The translations under genes and the position numbers were made by a program. This document shows positions 11,046-18,045 of a DNA stretch of 32,292 bases, piece by piece (within the stretch, counting starts at the first letter, position 1; each line of letters opens with the position of its first letter). A model generated the notes under the pieces. That model was not told the DNA's origin. It did no database searches and saw only the letters and a program-made list of their open reading frames with translations. The DNA comes from Rhodobacteraceae bacterium HLUCCO18 (GTDB lineage: Bacteria > Pseudomonadota > Alphaproteobacteria > Rhodobacterales > Rhodobacteraceae). Where the stretch lies: contig LJSY01000041.1 in NCBI GenBank assembly GCA_001314805.1, positions 1 to 32,292 on the forward strand. Reading direction: 5' to 3'.

Positions 11046-11076
11046 CCCGATCCCCTTCATCTTTCCGGAAATACGC
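11046..11076 (-). repeat. Dispersed 31-bp intergenic element, copy B
   Basis: Read on the minus strand this is GCGTATTT, then CC, then GGAAAGATGAAGGGGATCGGG, matching 633-663 at 29 of 31 positions. It lies 3' of the hairpin after the 515-residue binding-protein gene and 12 bp before the start of the reductase gene, so it would be part of the intercistronic mRNA. Confidence 0.7.
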
Positions 11077-11091
11077 ACCGCCGACAGGCGC

Positions 11092-11126
11092 GGCCGGGCG
11101 GGGGTCTGCAAGGCCCCGGCCCGGCC
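11092..11126 (-). terminator. Intercistronic hairpin after the first binding-protein gene
   Basis: Outer arms GGCCGGG (11092-11098) and CCCGGCC (11120-11126) plus inner arms CGGGG/CCCCG give a 12-bp stem with a single-base bulge. There is no T-run. It lies just 3' of the stop codon at 11135 and may stabilise the upstream message or reduce read-through into the reductase and permease genes. Confidence 0.5.
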
Positions 11127-11134
11127 GGCCCCGT

Positions 11135-12682
11135 TCACTCCAGCTCCACCCAACGCAGGATGAAGAAATCGTCCGGCCGCTGGGTGACCGAGACGCCGTC
11201 CCGCACGCCCCAGAGCAGCGGCTGCACGTAAAGCGGCACATAGGCCATGTCATCCTGGATGATGGCAGCGGCCTCGTCCATGGCCGCCTGCCGCGCGACC
11301 GGGTCGATCTCCGACTGCATCACCGGCAGAAGCGCATCGATCCGCGGGTTCGAATAACCCCCGAAATTCCAGGTTCCCAGCCGGTCGCCGGACGTATGCA
11401 CGAGGAAGCGGATCGGATGCTCGGCGTCGAATGTGCCGGGCGACCAGCCCAGCAGGTACATGTCGAAATTGTCCTCGCGCAGCTGGGGCCAGTAGTTCGA
11501 CACCGGCATCGCGTCGAGCGTCACGTCGAGGCCCACCTGCGCGAGCATGCCCACGATGGCCTGACAGACCGACTCGTCGTTGAGATAACGGTCGTTGGTG
11601 CAGGAGAAGTCGAAGGCGAACCCGTCGGGGTAACCGGCTTCGGCCAGCAGCGCGCGCGCCGCCTCGGGGTCGTAGGCGGGGCGCTCCCCGTTGGCGTCCG
11701 AATAGCCCGAGGTTCCCGCCGCCACCAGCTGCGCCGCGGGCTCGGCCGAGCCGCGCATGTTCGTCTGCAGGATCGCGGGCACGTTGACCGCATGGGCCAC
11801 GGCCTGCCGGACGCGCAGATCGGCAAACGGGTTCTCGGCGCCGTTTCGCAGCGTCTCGTGGTCATGGGCGAAGCCCAGCATGATGACCCGGCTCTCGATC
11901 CCGCGGATGACGCGCGTGCCCTCGTTGGCGTCCACCCGCTCCGCATCCTGCACCGGCACCGGGTTGATCATGTCGACCTCGCCCGAGAGAAGTGCTGCGA
12001 CGGCGGTGGCGGAGTTCTGGATCGGCGTGAAGATCGCTTCCGTGATCCCGTGATCCGCCTCGCCCCACCAGCCCTCGAACGGCACCAGCACCGTCTCGAG
12101 GTCAGGCTGCCGGCTCTCCAGCATGAAGGCCCCGGTCCCGTTCGCGTTCCGCATGGCGAAGTTCTCGGTGTCCCGCGACGGCAGTTCCGCCCCGTTGGCC
12201 TCGGCCCAGCCCGCATCCATCATCATCCAGTTGGCGATCGAGTCCGGGAAAAGCGGCTGCGGCGAGCTCGTGAGGATATCCACGGTGTGCTCGTCGACCA
12301 CGACCACGTCGGACACCGGCGCGAACCAGCTGCGTACATCGGCCTCTTCCGAGGATGCACGCCGGTAGGAGAACAGCACGTCCTCTGCGTTGAACTCCGA
12401 TCCGTCATGGAAGGTCACGCCCTCCCGCAGGGTAAAGCGCCAGCCCGCGCCGTCGCCGATGGGCTCCCATGCGGTGGCCAGCGAAGGCTCGATCGCCATG
12501 TCGCGGCCCCGCCGCACGAGCCCCTCGTAGACATTGTTGAGAAACCCCAGCACCGGGGTCGAGTTGACCGCATGGGGGTCCATCGTCTGCGGATCGGTCG
12601 TCCCGGCCCAGCGAAAGGTCTCGGCGGCGGCCGGCAGCGCCAGCAGCGCGGCGGTCGAGGTGAAGAGCAGGAAGCGGGTCAT
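11135..12682 (-). CDS. Peptide-type ABC transporter substrate-binding protein (paralogue 1)
   Basis: A periplasmic binding protein of 515 residues in the SBP_bac_5 (DppA/OppA) family. Residues 1 to about 20 form a Sec signal peptide ending in an AAA cleavage site (LPAAAETF). The mature start FRWAGTTDPQTMDPHAVNS and the WRFTLREGVTFHDGSEFNAEDVLFSYRR segment are family hallmarks. The ATG at 12682 has AAAGGAT ahead of it. It is followed by a hairpin and lies downstream of a clear paralogue (12881-14470); both share the same mature N-terminal pattern and the cysteine-containing CTNDRYLNDESVCQA / CPNDRYINDEAICQA stretch. The ligand cannot be assigned: peptides, glutathione, opines and sugars are all carried by this family. 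Confidence 0.9.
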   Translation of the reverse strand: MTRFLLFTSTAALLALPAAAETFRWAGTTDPQTMDPHAVNSTPVLGFLNNVYEGLVRRGRDMAIEPSLATAWEPIGDGAGWRFTLREGVTFHDGSEFNAEDVLFSYRRASSEEADVRSWFAPVSDVVVVDEHTVDILTSSPQPLFPDSIANWMMMDAGWAEANGAELPSRDTENFAMRNANGTGAFMLESRQPDLETVLVPFEGWWGEADHGITEAIFTPIQNSATAVAALLSGEVDMINPVPVQDAERVDANEGTRVIRGIESRVIMLGFAHDHETLRNGAENPFADLRVRQAVAHAVNVPAILQTNMRGSAEPAAQLVAAGTSGYSDANGERPAYDPEAARALLAEAGYPDGFAFDFSCTNDRYLNDESVCQAIVGMLAQVGLDVTLDAMPVSNYWPQLREDNFDMYLLGWSPGTFDAEHPIRFLVHTSGDRLGTWNFGGYSNPRIDALLPVMQSEIDPVARQAAMDEAAAIIQDDMAYVPLYVQPLLWGVRDGVSVTQRPDDFFILRWVELE

Positions 12683-12829
12683 GAGATATCCTTTCGGTTC
12701 CGGCGAACGCGGGCGGACCTGCGCCGCGCGATTTGCCGCAGGCTGACGCATAAGCGGTGCCGTGGCCAGAACCGGACCCCTCACTTGGCCGTGATGGTTC
12801 TCAATCAGGAACAGGCCGACCAAGAGAAA

Positions 12830-12858
12830 GGGGCCGGACGGTCTGTCCGTCCGGCCCC
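12830..12858 (-). terminator. Strong hairpin between the two binding-protein genes
   Basis: Perfect 12-bp arms (12830-12841 GGGGCCGGACGG and 12847-12858 its complement) enclose a 5-nt loop. On the minus strand the stem is followed by TTTCTCTT. This is the best intrinsic-terminator candidate in the window. Because the next binding-protein gene starts 148 bp further on, it may act as an attenuator or as a true end with a second promoter behind it. Confidence 0.7.
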
Positions 12859-12880
12859 CGCCTGTCATTCCGGAACGATG

Positions 12881-14470
12881 TCAGTCGGCTTCGAAATACT
12901 TGAACTTCACCTGGTCGTCGGCATCCACCACGGTCGACCAGTCATCCGAGATGCCCCAGTTGAGCACCTGGTGATGGATCGGCAGGTAGATCCGCGCCTC
13001 CTCGGCCATGGCCCAGAGCTCGGCGACCGCGGCGTCGCGGACGTCCAGATCGGTTTCCGACGACAGGGCCACGATCATCTCATCCATCTCGGGGTCCGAG
13101 AAGCCGGTGCCGTTCCACGACCCGCGACCCTCCGTCCGGGTGTGGTAGAGGAAGTTGAAGACGTATTCGCTGTCATAGGTCGGAACGCCCCAGCCCAGAA
13201 GGTAGAAATCCGTCTCGCCATTGGCGATCAGCGGGAAGTGCTGCGCGCGCGGCAGGGCCGAGAGGTTCACCGTGATCCCGATCTGCGCGAACATGCCCAC
13301 GGCGGCCTGGCAGATCGCCTCGTCGTTGATGTAGCGGTCGTTGGGGCAGTCGAGCTGCACCTCGAACCCGTCTCCGTAGCCCGCTTCCTCCATCAGGGCG
13401 TTGGCCGCCTCGATGTCGTAGGCGGGATATTCCTCCAGCTCCTCGGTCCAGCCCGCCACCGGCGGCGGCAGCATGGCGCCTGTCGGATCGGACTGGCCGC
13501 GCATCACGACCTGCTGGATCGCGTCGCGATTGATCGCGATGTTCATCGCCTCGCGCACGCGCACATCGGCGAAGGGGTTCGCGCCCTCCACGTTGTCGTT
13601 CCCGAGGTCCTCGGCGCCCACGTTCAGCCCGAAGAAGATGTTGCGGTTCTGCGGCGCGGTCGCCAGACCCATGCCATCGGCCTCCTCGACGCGCGCGAGG
13701 TCCTGCACCGGCACGTCCTGGATGAAATCGACCTCGCCGGTCAGAAGTGCGGCGACCCGGGTCGCGGGGTTCTGGATCGGCGTGAACACGATCTCGGTGA
13801 CCGCCAGCGGGAACTCGCCCACGCCCCAGTAATCGGAGTTCGCCGTCAGCACCGTGCGCACATCCGCCTCGCGGCTCGTCAGCACGTAGGGCCCCGTGCC
13901 GTTGGTGTTGCGCGCCGAGAACGTGTCCTCGCCGGCGGCGTAGTCCTGCACGGCCTCGGCGCCATTGGCCATCGCCCAGCCCTCGTCCATCATCATGATG
14001 TTGGTCAGGTTGTTGGGCAGCAGCGGGTTGGGTCCGTCGGTGACGATCTCGACCGTGTAGGGGCCGGCGGCGCGCACTTCGCTGACCGAGGACAGAAGTT
14101 CCTTGAAGTTCGAGGTCTCGCTCATCGCGCGGTTGAGCGAGAACACCACGTCGGCGCTGTCGAATTCTTCGCCGCCGTGGAAGGTGACGCCCTCGCGGAG
14201 GGTGAAGACCCATACGTTTCCATCGTCGGCCGACGGCTCCCACGAGGTGGCGAGCGCGGGCTCCATCTCACCTTCCATGTTGCGGATGATGAGCGGCTCG
14301 TAGATCTGGTGCATCAGGGTCGTGGTCGGCCCCTCGTTCTGGGAATGCGGGTCGAGCGTGAGCGCCTCGGCCGCGCGCGCCCAGCGCAGCGTCTCGGCGG
14401 AAACGGCCGAGGCCGTCAGCGCGGTCGTGGCCAGCAGCGCCGCACCGAAGGCGGTATAACGGGTATTCAT
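12881..14470 (-). CDS. Peptide-type ABC transporter substrate-binding protein (paralogue 2)
   Basis: A periplasmic SBP_bac_5 family protein of 529 residues. The signal peptide is residues 1 to about 26 (hydrophobic LLATTALTASAVSA, cut before ETLRW). WVFTLREGVTFHGGEEFDSADVVFSLNRA is the family's N-terminal signature. The chosen ATG at 14470 has GGGAG eight bases upstream; the open frame extends further upstream but runs into the divergent intergenic region. It is the first gene of the minus-strand transporter operon, with a candidate promoter at 14507-14534. The CPNDRYINDEAICQA segment has two cysteines that could form a disulfide, also present in paralogue 1. The ligand is unknown. Confidence 0.9.
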   Translation of the reverse strand: MNTRYTAFGAALLATTALTASAVSAETLRWARAAEALTLDPHSQNEGPTTTLMHQIYEPLIIRNMEGEMEPALATSWEPSADDGNVWVFTLREGVTFHGGEEFDSADVVFSLNRAMSETSNFKELLSSVSEVRAAGPYTVEIVTDGPNPLLPNNLTNIMMMDEGWAMANGAEAVQDYAAGEDTFSARNTNGTGPYVLTSREADVRTVLTANSDYWGVGEFPLAVTEIVFTPIQNPATRVAALLTGEVDFIQDVPVQDLARVEEADGMGLATAPQNRNIFFGLNVGAEDLGNDNVEGANPFADVRVREAMNIAINRDAIQQVVMRGQSDPTGAMLPPPVAGWTEELEEYPAYDIEAANALMEEAGYGDGFEVQLDCPNDRYINDEAICQAAVGMFAQIGITVNLSALPRAQHFPLIANGETDFYLLGWGVPTYDSEYVFNFLYHTRTEGRGSWNGTGFSDPEMDEMIVALSSETDLDVRDAAVAELWAMAEEARIYLPIHHQVLNWGISDDWSTVVDADDQVKFKYFEAD

Positions 14471-14506
14471 GAAAAGGCTCCCTGTCTTGGTTTTTTTCCT
14501 CGGGCG

Positions 14507-14534
14507 AGTATGGCCGGGATTGGCCGCTTGTCCA
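14507..14534 (-). promoter_or_regulatory. Candidate sigma-70-type promoter for the peptide transporter operon
   Basis: On the minus strand TGGACA (14534-14529, five of six matches to TTGACA) and CATACT (14512-14507, four of six matches to TATAAT) are separated by 16 bp. The predicted start would leave a short leader of about 30 nt before the ATG at 14470. This is supported by position and consensus only. Confidence 0.4.
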
Positions 14535-14638
14535 GCCGTCCCGCAAGGACTTTCCGCGTCAAGGTGAGGCGAAAGCGCCGAGGTTCCTCCCCGAGAAGGT
14601 CCGCAGGGGGGATGCAATCCGTCGCTGCCTCGAATACA

Positions 14639-14649
14639 TGCACTGTGCA
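14639..14649 (+). promoter_or_regulatory. 11-bp palindrome upstream of the Crp-like regulator
   Basis: TGCAC-T-GTGCA is a perfect inverted repeat about one central base, within a locally AT-richer patch (GAATACATGCACTGTGCAAA). If the regulator starts at TTG 14678 as preferred here, the site lies in its leader or promoter and could be an operator. If translation starts at ATG 14612 the palindrome is inside the coding region. Confidence 0.35.
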
Positions 14650-14677
14650 AACGACGCCGCATGCCGGAGACATCGAA

Positions 14678-15349
14678 TTGACCGCGACCGCGACCGCCGG
14701 GGACTGGATCGACCGCTTCAAGGGGCTCAAACAGCTCGAGCCCGGTATCCGCGACATCCTGACGGGCCGGTCGCAGGTGATCCGCATGCCCGCAGGCACG
14801 GTGATCTTCGGCCCCGGCAAGTCGCCCGAGAACATGCTGCTGCTGCTCGAGGGGACGGTGCGCGTCCAGCAGTTGGCCGAGAACGGCCGCGAGGTGGTGC
14901 TCTACCGGGTCACGGCGGGCGAAAGCTGCGTGATGACCACCGCCTGCATGCTGGCCTACGAGGATTATTCCGCCGAGGGCGTGGCGGAGACCGATATCGT
15001 CGCGGCCGCCGTTCCGCGCGCCGTCTTCGACGAACTCATCTCGACGTCGAAGGACTTCCGCACCTTCGTCTTCACGGCCTATTCGCGGCGCATAACCGAC
15101 CTTTTTCACGTGATCGAGGATATCGCCTTCCGGCGCATGGACATCCGGCTCGCCCAGAAGATCGCGGAGCGCGCCGAGGATGGCACGGTCCGCGCCACCC
15201 ACGCGCAGCTTGCCGCCGAACTGGGCACGGCGCGCGAGGTGATCTCCCGGCAACTGGCGGAGTTTCAGCGCCGCGGCTGGGTCGATCTGGGTCGCGGAAC
15301 GGTCACCCTTCTTGACGCCAACGCGCTGGAGCGTCTGGCCGAAAGCTGA
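14678..15349 (+). CDS. Crp/Fnr-family transcriptional regulator with two cysteines
   Basis: A 223-residue cytoplasmic regulator. The cyclic-nucleotide-type beta-roll (about 30-120) includes MPAGTVIFGPGKSPENMLLLLEGTVRVQQ and NGREVVLYRVTAGESC. A long dimer helix follows (about 125-165), then a Crp-type winged helix with THAQLAAELGTAREVISRQLAEFQRRGWV (174-202). The N-terminal cysteine cluster of FNR is absent. The only cysteines are Cys84 and Cys90, in SCVMTTAC. I prefer TTG 14678, which has GGAGA eight to nine bases upstream and gives the usual family length. ATG 14612 would add 22 residues but has a G-run abutting it and no proper spacing. The frame is open far upstream, antisense to the binding-protein genes, which is a GC artefact. 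It lies 243 bp before the sulfur operon. Confidence 0.85.
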   Translation: MTATATAGDWIDRFKGLKQLEPGIRDILTGRSQVIRMPAGTVIFGPGKSPENMLLLLEGTVRVQQLAENGREVVLYRVTAGESCVMTTACMLAYEDYSAEGVAETDIVAAAVPRAVFDELISTSKDFRTFVFTAYSRRITDLFHVIEDIAFRRMDIRLAQKIAERAEDGTVRATHAQLAAELGTAREVISRQLAEFQRRGWVDLGRGTVTLLDANALERLAES

Positions 15350-15370
15350 GGCGCGGGCGTATTCCGACAC

Positions 15371-15484
15371 GGAAAAGAATAGCGAAATGCGCTTTTCCAT
15401 GGGCAGAACTCGAGTTTCACCCCCTCGAAAACCGAAGCTTTTCAGCCTTTGCGAGCCGTCTTTCGGCTTGTGTGACTAGATCAC
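15371..15484 (+). promoter_or_regulatory. Intergenic block of inverted repeats upstream of the sulfur operon
   Basis: Four inverted repeats follow in series: GGAAAAG/CTTTTCC (15371-15377, 15392-15398), GAAAA/TTTTC (15427-15443), AGCCG/CGGCT (15454-15468) and TGTGA-N5-TCAC (15471-15484). The first may be the 3' end of the regulator gene. The last resembles a Crp/Fnr-family half-site pair, though with a 5-base rather than 6-base centre. The block is AT-richer than its surroundings. I could not place a convincing -35/-10 pair between it and the start at 15593. Confidence 0.4.
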
Positions 15485-15592
15485 TGATAGGCGGGGAGAG
15501 AATCGGTAGACATCATCCCACGAACAGGCAGCGGTCACGTCGCTTGACCGTGGAAACCGGAAACGGGCGGGCGACCGCCAGGAGAATACCAG

Positions 15593-16027
15593 ATGTACGA
15601 AACTGCTTTCACACCATGGGCCTCGCTGGGCGGCGGCGTGCTGATCGGCCTCGCGGCCGTGCTGCTGATGCTGGTCCTCGGCCGCGTCATGGGCGCGACG
15701 GGCATCCTCGCCGGGGTCTTCGCCCCGGCCTCGACCTATGACTTCAGCTGGCGCGCGGCGCTTCTGCTGGGCATGATCACGGGTCCGGCGGTCTACTGGC
15801 TCGCCACAGGCGCGATGCCCGAGGTGATCGTGCCGGCCTCGACGCCGATGCTGATCCTCGGCGGCCTCATCGTCGGCGTCGGCGTCACCTACGGCTCGGG
15901 CTGCACCTCGGGTCACGGCGTCTGCGGCATGGCGCGGCTTTCGCCGCGGTCGATCGCGGCCACGCTGACCTTCATGGCAACCACCGCGGTGACCGTCTAC
16001 GTCGTCCGCCACGTGATCGGAGGCTGA
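15593..16027 (+). CDS. YeeE/YedE-family thiosulfate-type transporter, N-terminal half protein
   Basis: An inner-membrane protein of 144 residues with about four hydrophobic segments, in the Sulf_transp (YeeE/YedE, TsuA-like) family. These proteins bring thiosulfate or related sulfane-sulfur species across the membrane using conserved cysteines. The diagnostic motif VTYGSGCTSGHGVCGMARLS carries two cysteines. Full-length YeeE proteins hold two such halves in one chain; here the halves are separate genes, this one and the next, 4 bp apart. AGGAG precedes the ATG. It is the first gene of the sulfur operon. Confidence 0.9.
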   Translation: MYETAFTPWASLGGGVLIGLAAVLLMLVLGRVMGATGILAGVFAPASTYDFSWRAALLLGMITGPAVYWLATGAMPEVIVPASTPMLILGGLIVGVGVTYGSGCTSGHGVCGMARLSPRSIAATLTFMATTAVTVYVVRHVIGG

Positions 16028-16031
16028 TTCC

Positions 16032-16469
16032 ATGCGTTTTGTCCTGATCTACCTCATCGGCGTGGTCTTCGGCACCGGCATCGTGCTTTCGGGCATGGCC
16101 AACCCGGCCAAGGTCATCAACTTCTTCGACGTCGCCGGCAGCTGGGACCCCTCGCTCGCCTTCGTCATGGGCGGTGCGCTCATCGTGACCGCGATCGGCT
16201 ACCGCCTCGTCTTCGGCCGCAAGCGCCCGATCTTCGAAGGCCGGTTCAACCTGCCCACGGCGCGCAACCTCGATGCCCGCCTGCTTGGTGGCTCTGCCGT
16301 CTTCGGCGTCGGCTGGGGCATCTCGGGCTTCTGCCCCGGCGGCGCCCTGCCCGCACTGGGCACCGGCAAGCCGGAGGTCTTCATCTTCGTCGCCGCCATG
16401 CTCGCCGGCATCTTCGGCGCCCGGTACCTGCAATCGCTGTCGCGGCCCAGCCCCAAGGCCACGACCTGA
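16032..16469 (+). CDS. YeeE/YedE-family transporter, C-terminal half protein (DUF6691 type)
   Basis: An inner-membrane protein of 145 residues with about four hydrophobic segments. The motif GISGFCPGGALPALGTGKPEVFIF holds the conserved cysteine of the second YeeE half. The N-terminal GVVFGTGIVLSGMANPAKVINFFD is also typical of the family. The ribosome site GGAGG overlaps the end of the previous gene, implying coupled synthesis of the two halves. Together they probably form one thiosulfate or sulfane-sulfur uptake channel feeding the persulfide enzymes encoded next. Confidence 0.9.
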   Translation: MRFVLIYLIGVVFGTGIVLSGMANPAKVINFFDVAGSWDPSLAFVMGGALIVTAIGYRLVFGRKRPIFEGRFNLPTARNLDARLLGGSAVFGVGWGISGFCPGGALPALGTGKPEVFIFVAAMLAGIFGARYLQSLSRPSPKATT

Positions 16470-16492
16470 CCCATTCGCCAAAGGAGAGAGAC

Positions 16493-17377
16493 ATGAACAG
16501 CTATCCCGTGAACATGAACATCCACCCCGAGGTCGAGCCCTTCTTCGACCCCGCCACCAACACGATCTCCTATGTCGTGAAGGATCCCAATTCCGACAGC
16601 TGCGCCATCGTGGACAGCGTCATGGACATCGATTACGCCGCCGGCCGCATCAGCTACGAGAGCGCCGACAAGATCATCGAGTACGTGAAGGAGAAGGGGC
16701 TCAAGGTCGAATGGCTGATCGAGACCCACGTCCATGCCGACCACCTGTCGGGCGCGCCCTACATCCAGGAAAAGCTGGGCGGCAAGATCGGCATCGGCGA
16801 GAACATCATCACCGTGCAGGACACCTTCGGCAAGATCTTCAACGAAGGCACCGAGTTCCAGCGTGACGGCAGCCAGTTCGACGCGCTGTTCAAGGACGGA
16901 GACACCTACGAGATCGGCGGCATGCGCGCCTTCGCGATCTTCACGCCGGGCCACACGCCCGCCTGCATGACCCATGTCATGGGCGACGCGGCCTTCGTGG
17001 GCGACACGCTCTTCATGCCCGATGGTGGATCGGCGCGCGCCGACTTCCCGGGCGGGGACGCGGGCACGCTCTACGACTCGATCCAGAAGGTGCTCGACCT
17101 GCCCGACGACACGCGGCTCTTCATGTGCCACGACTACGGACCCAACGGCCGCGACATCAAGTGGGAGACCACCGTGGCCGAGGAGAAGGAGTTCAACATC
17201 CATGTCGGCGGCGGCAAGTCCAAGGAGGACTTCGTGAAGTTCCGGACCGAACGCGATGCGCAGCTCGACATGCCCAAGCTGATCATCCCCTCGCTGCAGG
17301 TGAACATGCGCGCGGGCGAGGTGCCGACCGACAAGGACGGGCGCCCGATGCTCAAGGTCCCGGTCAACGCACTGTGA
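16493..17377 (+). CDS. Persulfide dioxygenase-like MBL-fold protein (ETHE1/Blh type)
   Basis: A 294-residue cytoplasmic metallo-beta-lactamase-fold enzyme, expected to oxidise glutathione persulfide to sulfite using a mononuclear iron. The metal motif HVHADH is intact (His79, His81, Asp83, His84); further ligands are in FTPGHTP and FMCHDYG, and AFVGDTLFMPDGGSARADFPGGDA matches the ETHE1/Blh group, including the conserved GSARADFPGG segment. A strong ribosome site (AAAGGAGAG) precedes the ATG. Neighbouring sulfur-transport and rhodanese genes support the role. In the described Agrobacterium and Xylella Blh proteins an ETHE1-like domain is joined to a DUF442 domain; here the DUF442 protein is separate (17450-17896). 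A glyoxalase-II-type activity is less likely in this setting. Confidence 0.88.
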   Translation: MNSYPVNMNIHPEVEPFFDPATNTISYVVKDPNSDSCAIVDSVMDIDYAAGRISYESADKIIEYVKEKGLKVEWLIETHVHADHLSGAPYIQEKLGGKIGIGENIITVQDTFGKIFNEGTEFQRDGSQFDALFKDGDTYEIGGMRAFAIFTPGHTPACMTHVMGDAAFVGDTLFMPDGGSARADFPGGDAGTLYDSIQKVLDLPDDTRLFMCHDYGPNGRDIKWETTVAEEKEFNIHVGGGKSKEDFVKFRTERDAQLDMPKLIIPSLQVNMRAGEVPTDKDGRPMLKVPVNAL

Positions 17378-17384
17378 TCGCGAT

Positions 17385-17415
17385 GGGCGCGGGGCGGTTC
17401 GCCTGCCCCGCGCCC
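17385..17415 (+). terminator. Intercistronic hairpin in the sulfur operon
   Basis: A perfect 11-bp GC stem (17385-17395 GGGCGCGGGGC, 17405-17415 its complement) surrounds a 9-nt loop, 8 bp after the dioxygenase stop. There is no T-run after it, so partial termination or mRNA protection is more likely than full termination. Confidence 0.55.
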
Positions 17416-17449
17416 CAATCGACGGCAAGACACATGAGGAGGCTCCGCC

Positions 17450-17896
17450 ATGGACGCCCGCAGACTATCGGCTGACCTGTCGGTCAGTCCGCAGATCACG
17501 GCCGAGGATATCGAAACCCTTGCAGATCAGGGCTTCCGGTCGGTGGTCTGCAACCGCCCCGACGGAGAGGCCGGCGACCAGCCCGCCTTCTCCGAGATCG
17601 CGGCCGCGGCCGAGGCGACCGGGATCGAGACGCGCTATCTGCCGATCTTTCCCGGACAGCTCGACGACACCGACGCGGCCGCCTTCCGCCAGATGCTCAA
17701 GGACCTTCCCGCCCCCGTGCTGGCCTATTGCCGCAGCGGCACGCGGTCCGCGATGCTCTGGGCGCTGGCCGTGGCCGAGGCCAAGCCGCTGACGGATATC
17801 CTCGCTGCCACGCAGGCCGCGGGCTATGACGCAAGCGGTCTGATCCCGCGGCTCGCCACGCGGGCACCGGCGCCCGCCGGCGCGGCCCCGAATTGA
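17450..17896 (+). CDS. DUF442/TIGR01244-type sulfurtransferase (rhodanese-like phosphatase fold)
   Basis: A 148-residue cytoplasmic protein. It opens with the family pattern LSADLSVSPQITAEDIETLADQGFRSVVCNRPDGE and has the active-site loop AYCRSGTRS, with the catalytic Cys94 in the C-x5-R layout shared by rhodanese-like and tyrosine-phosphatase-like proteins. Family members act as thiosulfate:glutathione-type sulfurtransferases, making the persulfide that the neighbouring dioxygenase consumes. GAGGAGG lies ahead of the ATG. The C-terminal tail is alanine/proline-rich and probably disordered. It corresponds to the DUF442 domain of Blh fusions in other bacteria. Confidence 0.85.
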   Translation: MDARRLSADLSVSPQITAEDIETLADQGFRSVVCNRPDGEAGDQPAFSEIAAAAEATGIETRYLPIFPGQLDDTDAAAFRQMLKDLPAPVLAYCRSGTRSAMLWALAVAEAKPLTDILAATQAAGYDASGLIPRLATRAPAPAGAAPN

Positions 17897-18045
17897 AGAC
17901 GCGCTGATCCGGGGCTGACACCGACCCGGTCGGAACCGCCCGGTCCGGCCCACATGGCGCGGCCCGCATGGCCGACTTCCCCCGCGGGACCGCGCCCCCT
18001 TTTTCCGCCGGCCATTCACCCGGCAACAAGCAAAGACGACCCGAC

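Noticed and set aside
11396-15349. A 1317-codon open plus-strand frame running antisense to both binding-protein genes into the Crp-like gene
   Set aside because: The part before the regulator has arginine/histidine/glycine-rich composition typical of the reverse frame of GC-rich genes, no domain pattern, and no ribosome site. The minus-strand frames encode clear binding proteins.
15471-15484. Canonical CRP or FNR box
   Set aside because: Spacing is N5 rather than N6 and it lacks the TTGAT/ATCAA FNR half sites; reported only as a possible subfamily-specific site.
17921-17933. CCGACC-C-GGTCGG as an operator or hairpin upstream of the SulP gene
   Set aside because: A one-base centre cannot form a stable loop, and such short GC palindromes are common at this composition; no other support.
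17968-18045. N-terminal extension of the SulP gene
   Set aside because: The 26 added residues are proline/glycine-rich, unlike SulP N-termini, and the conserved sequence starts just after ATG 18046.
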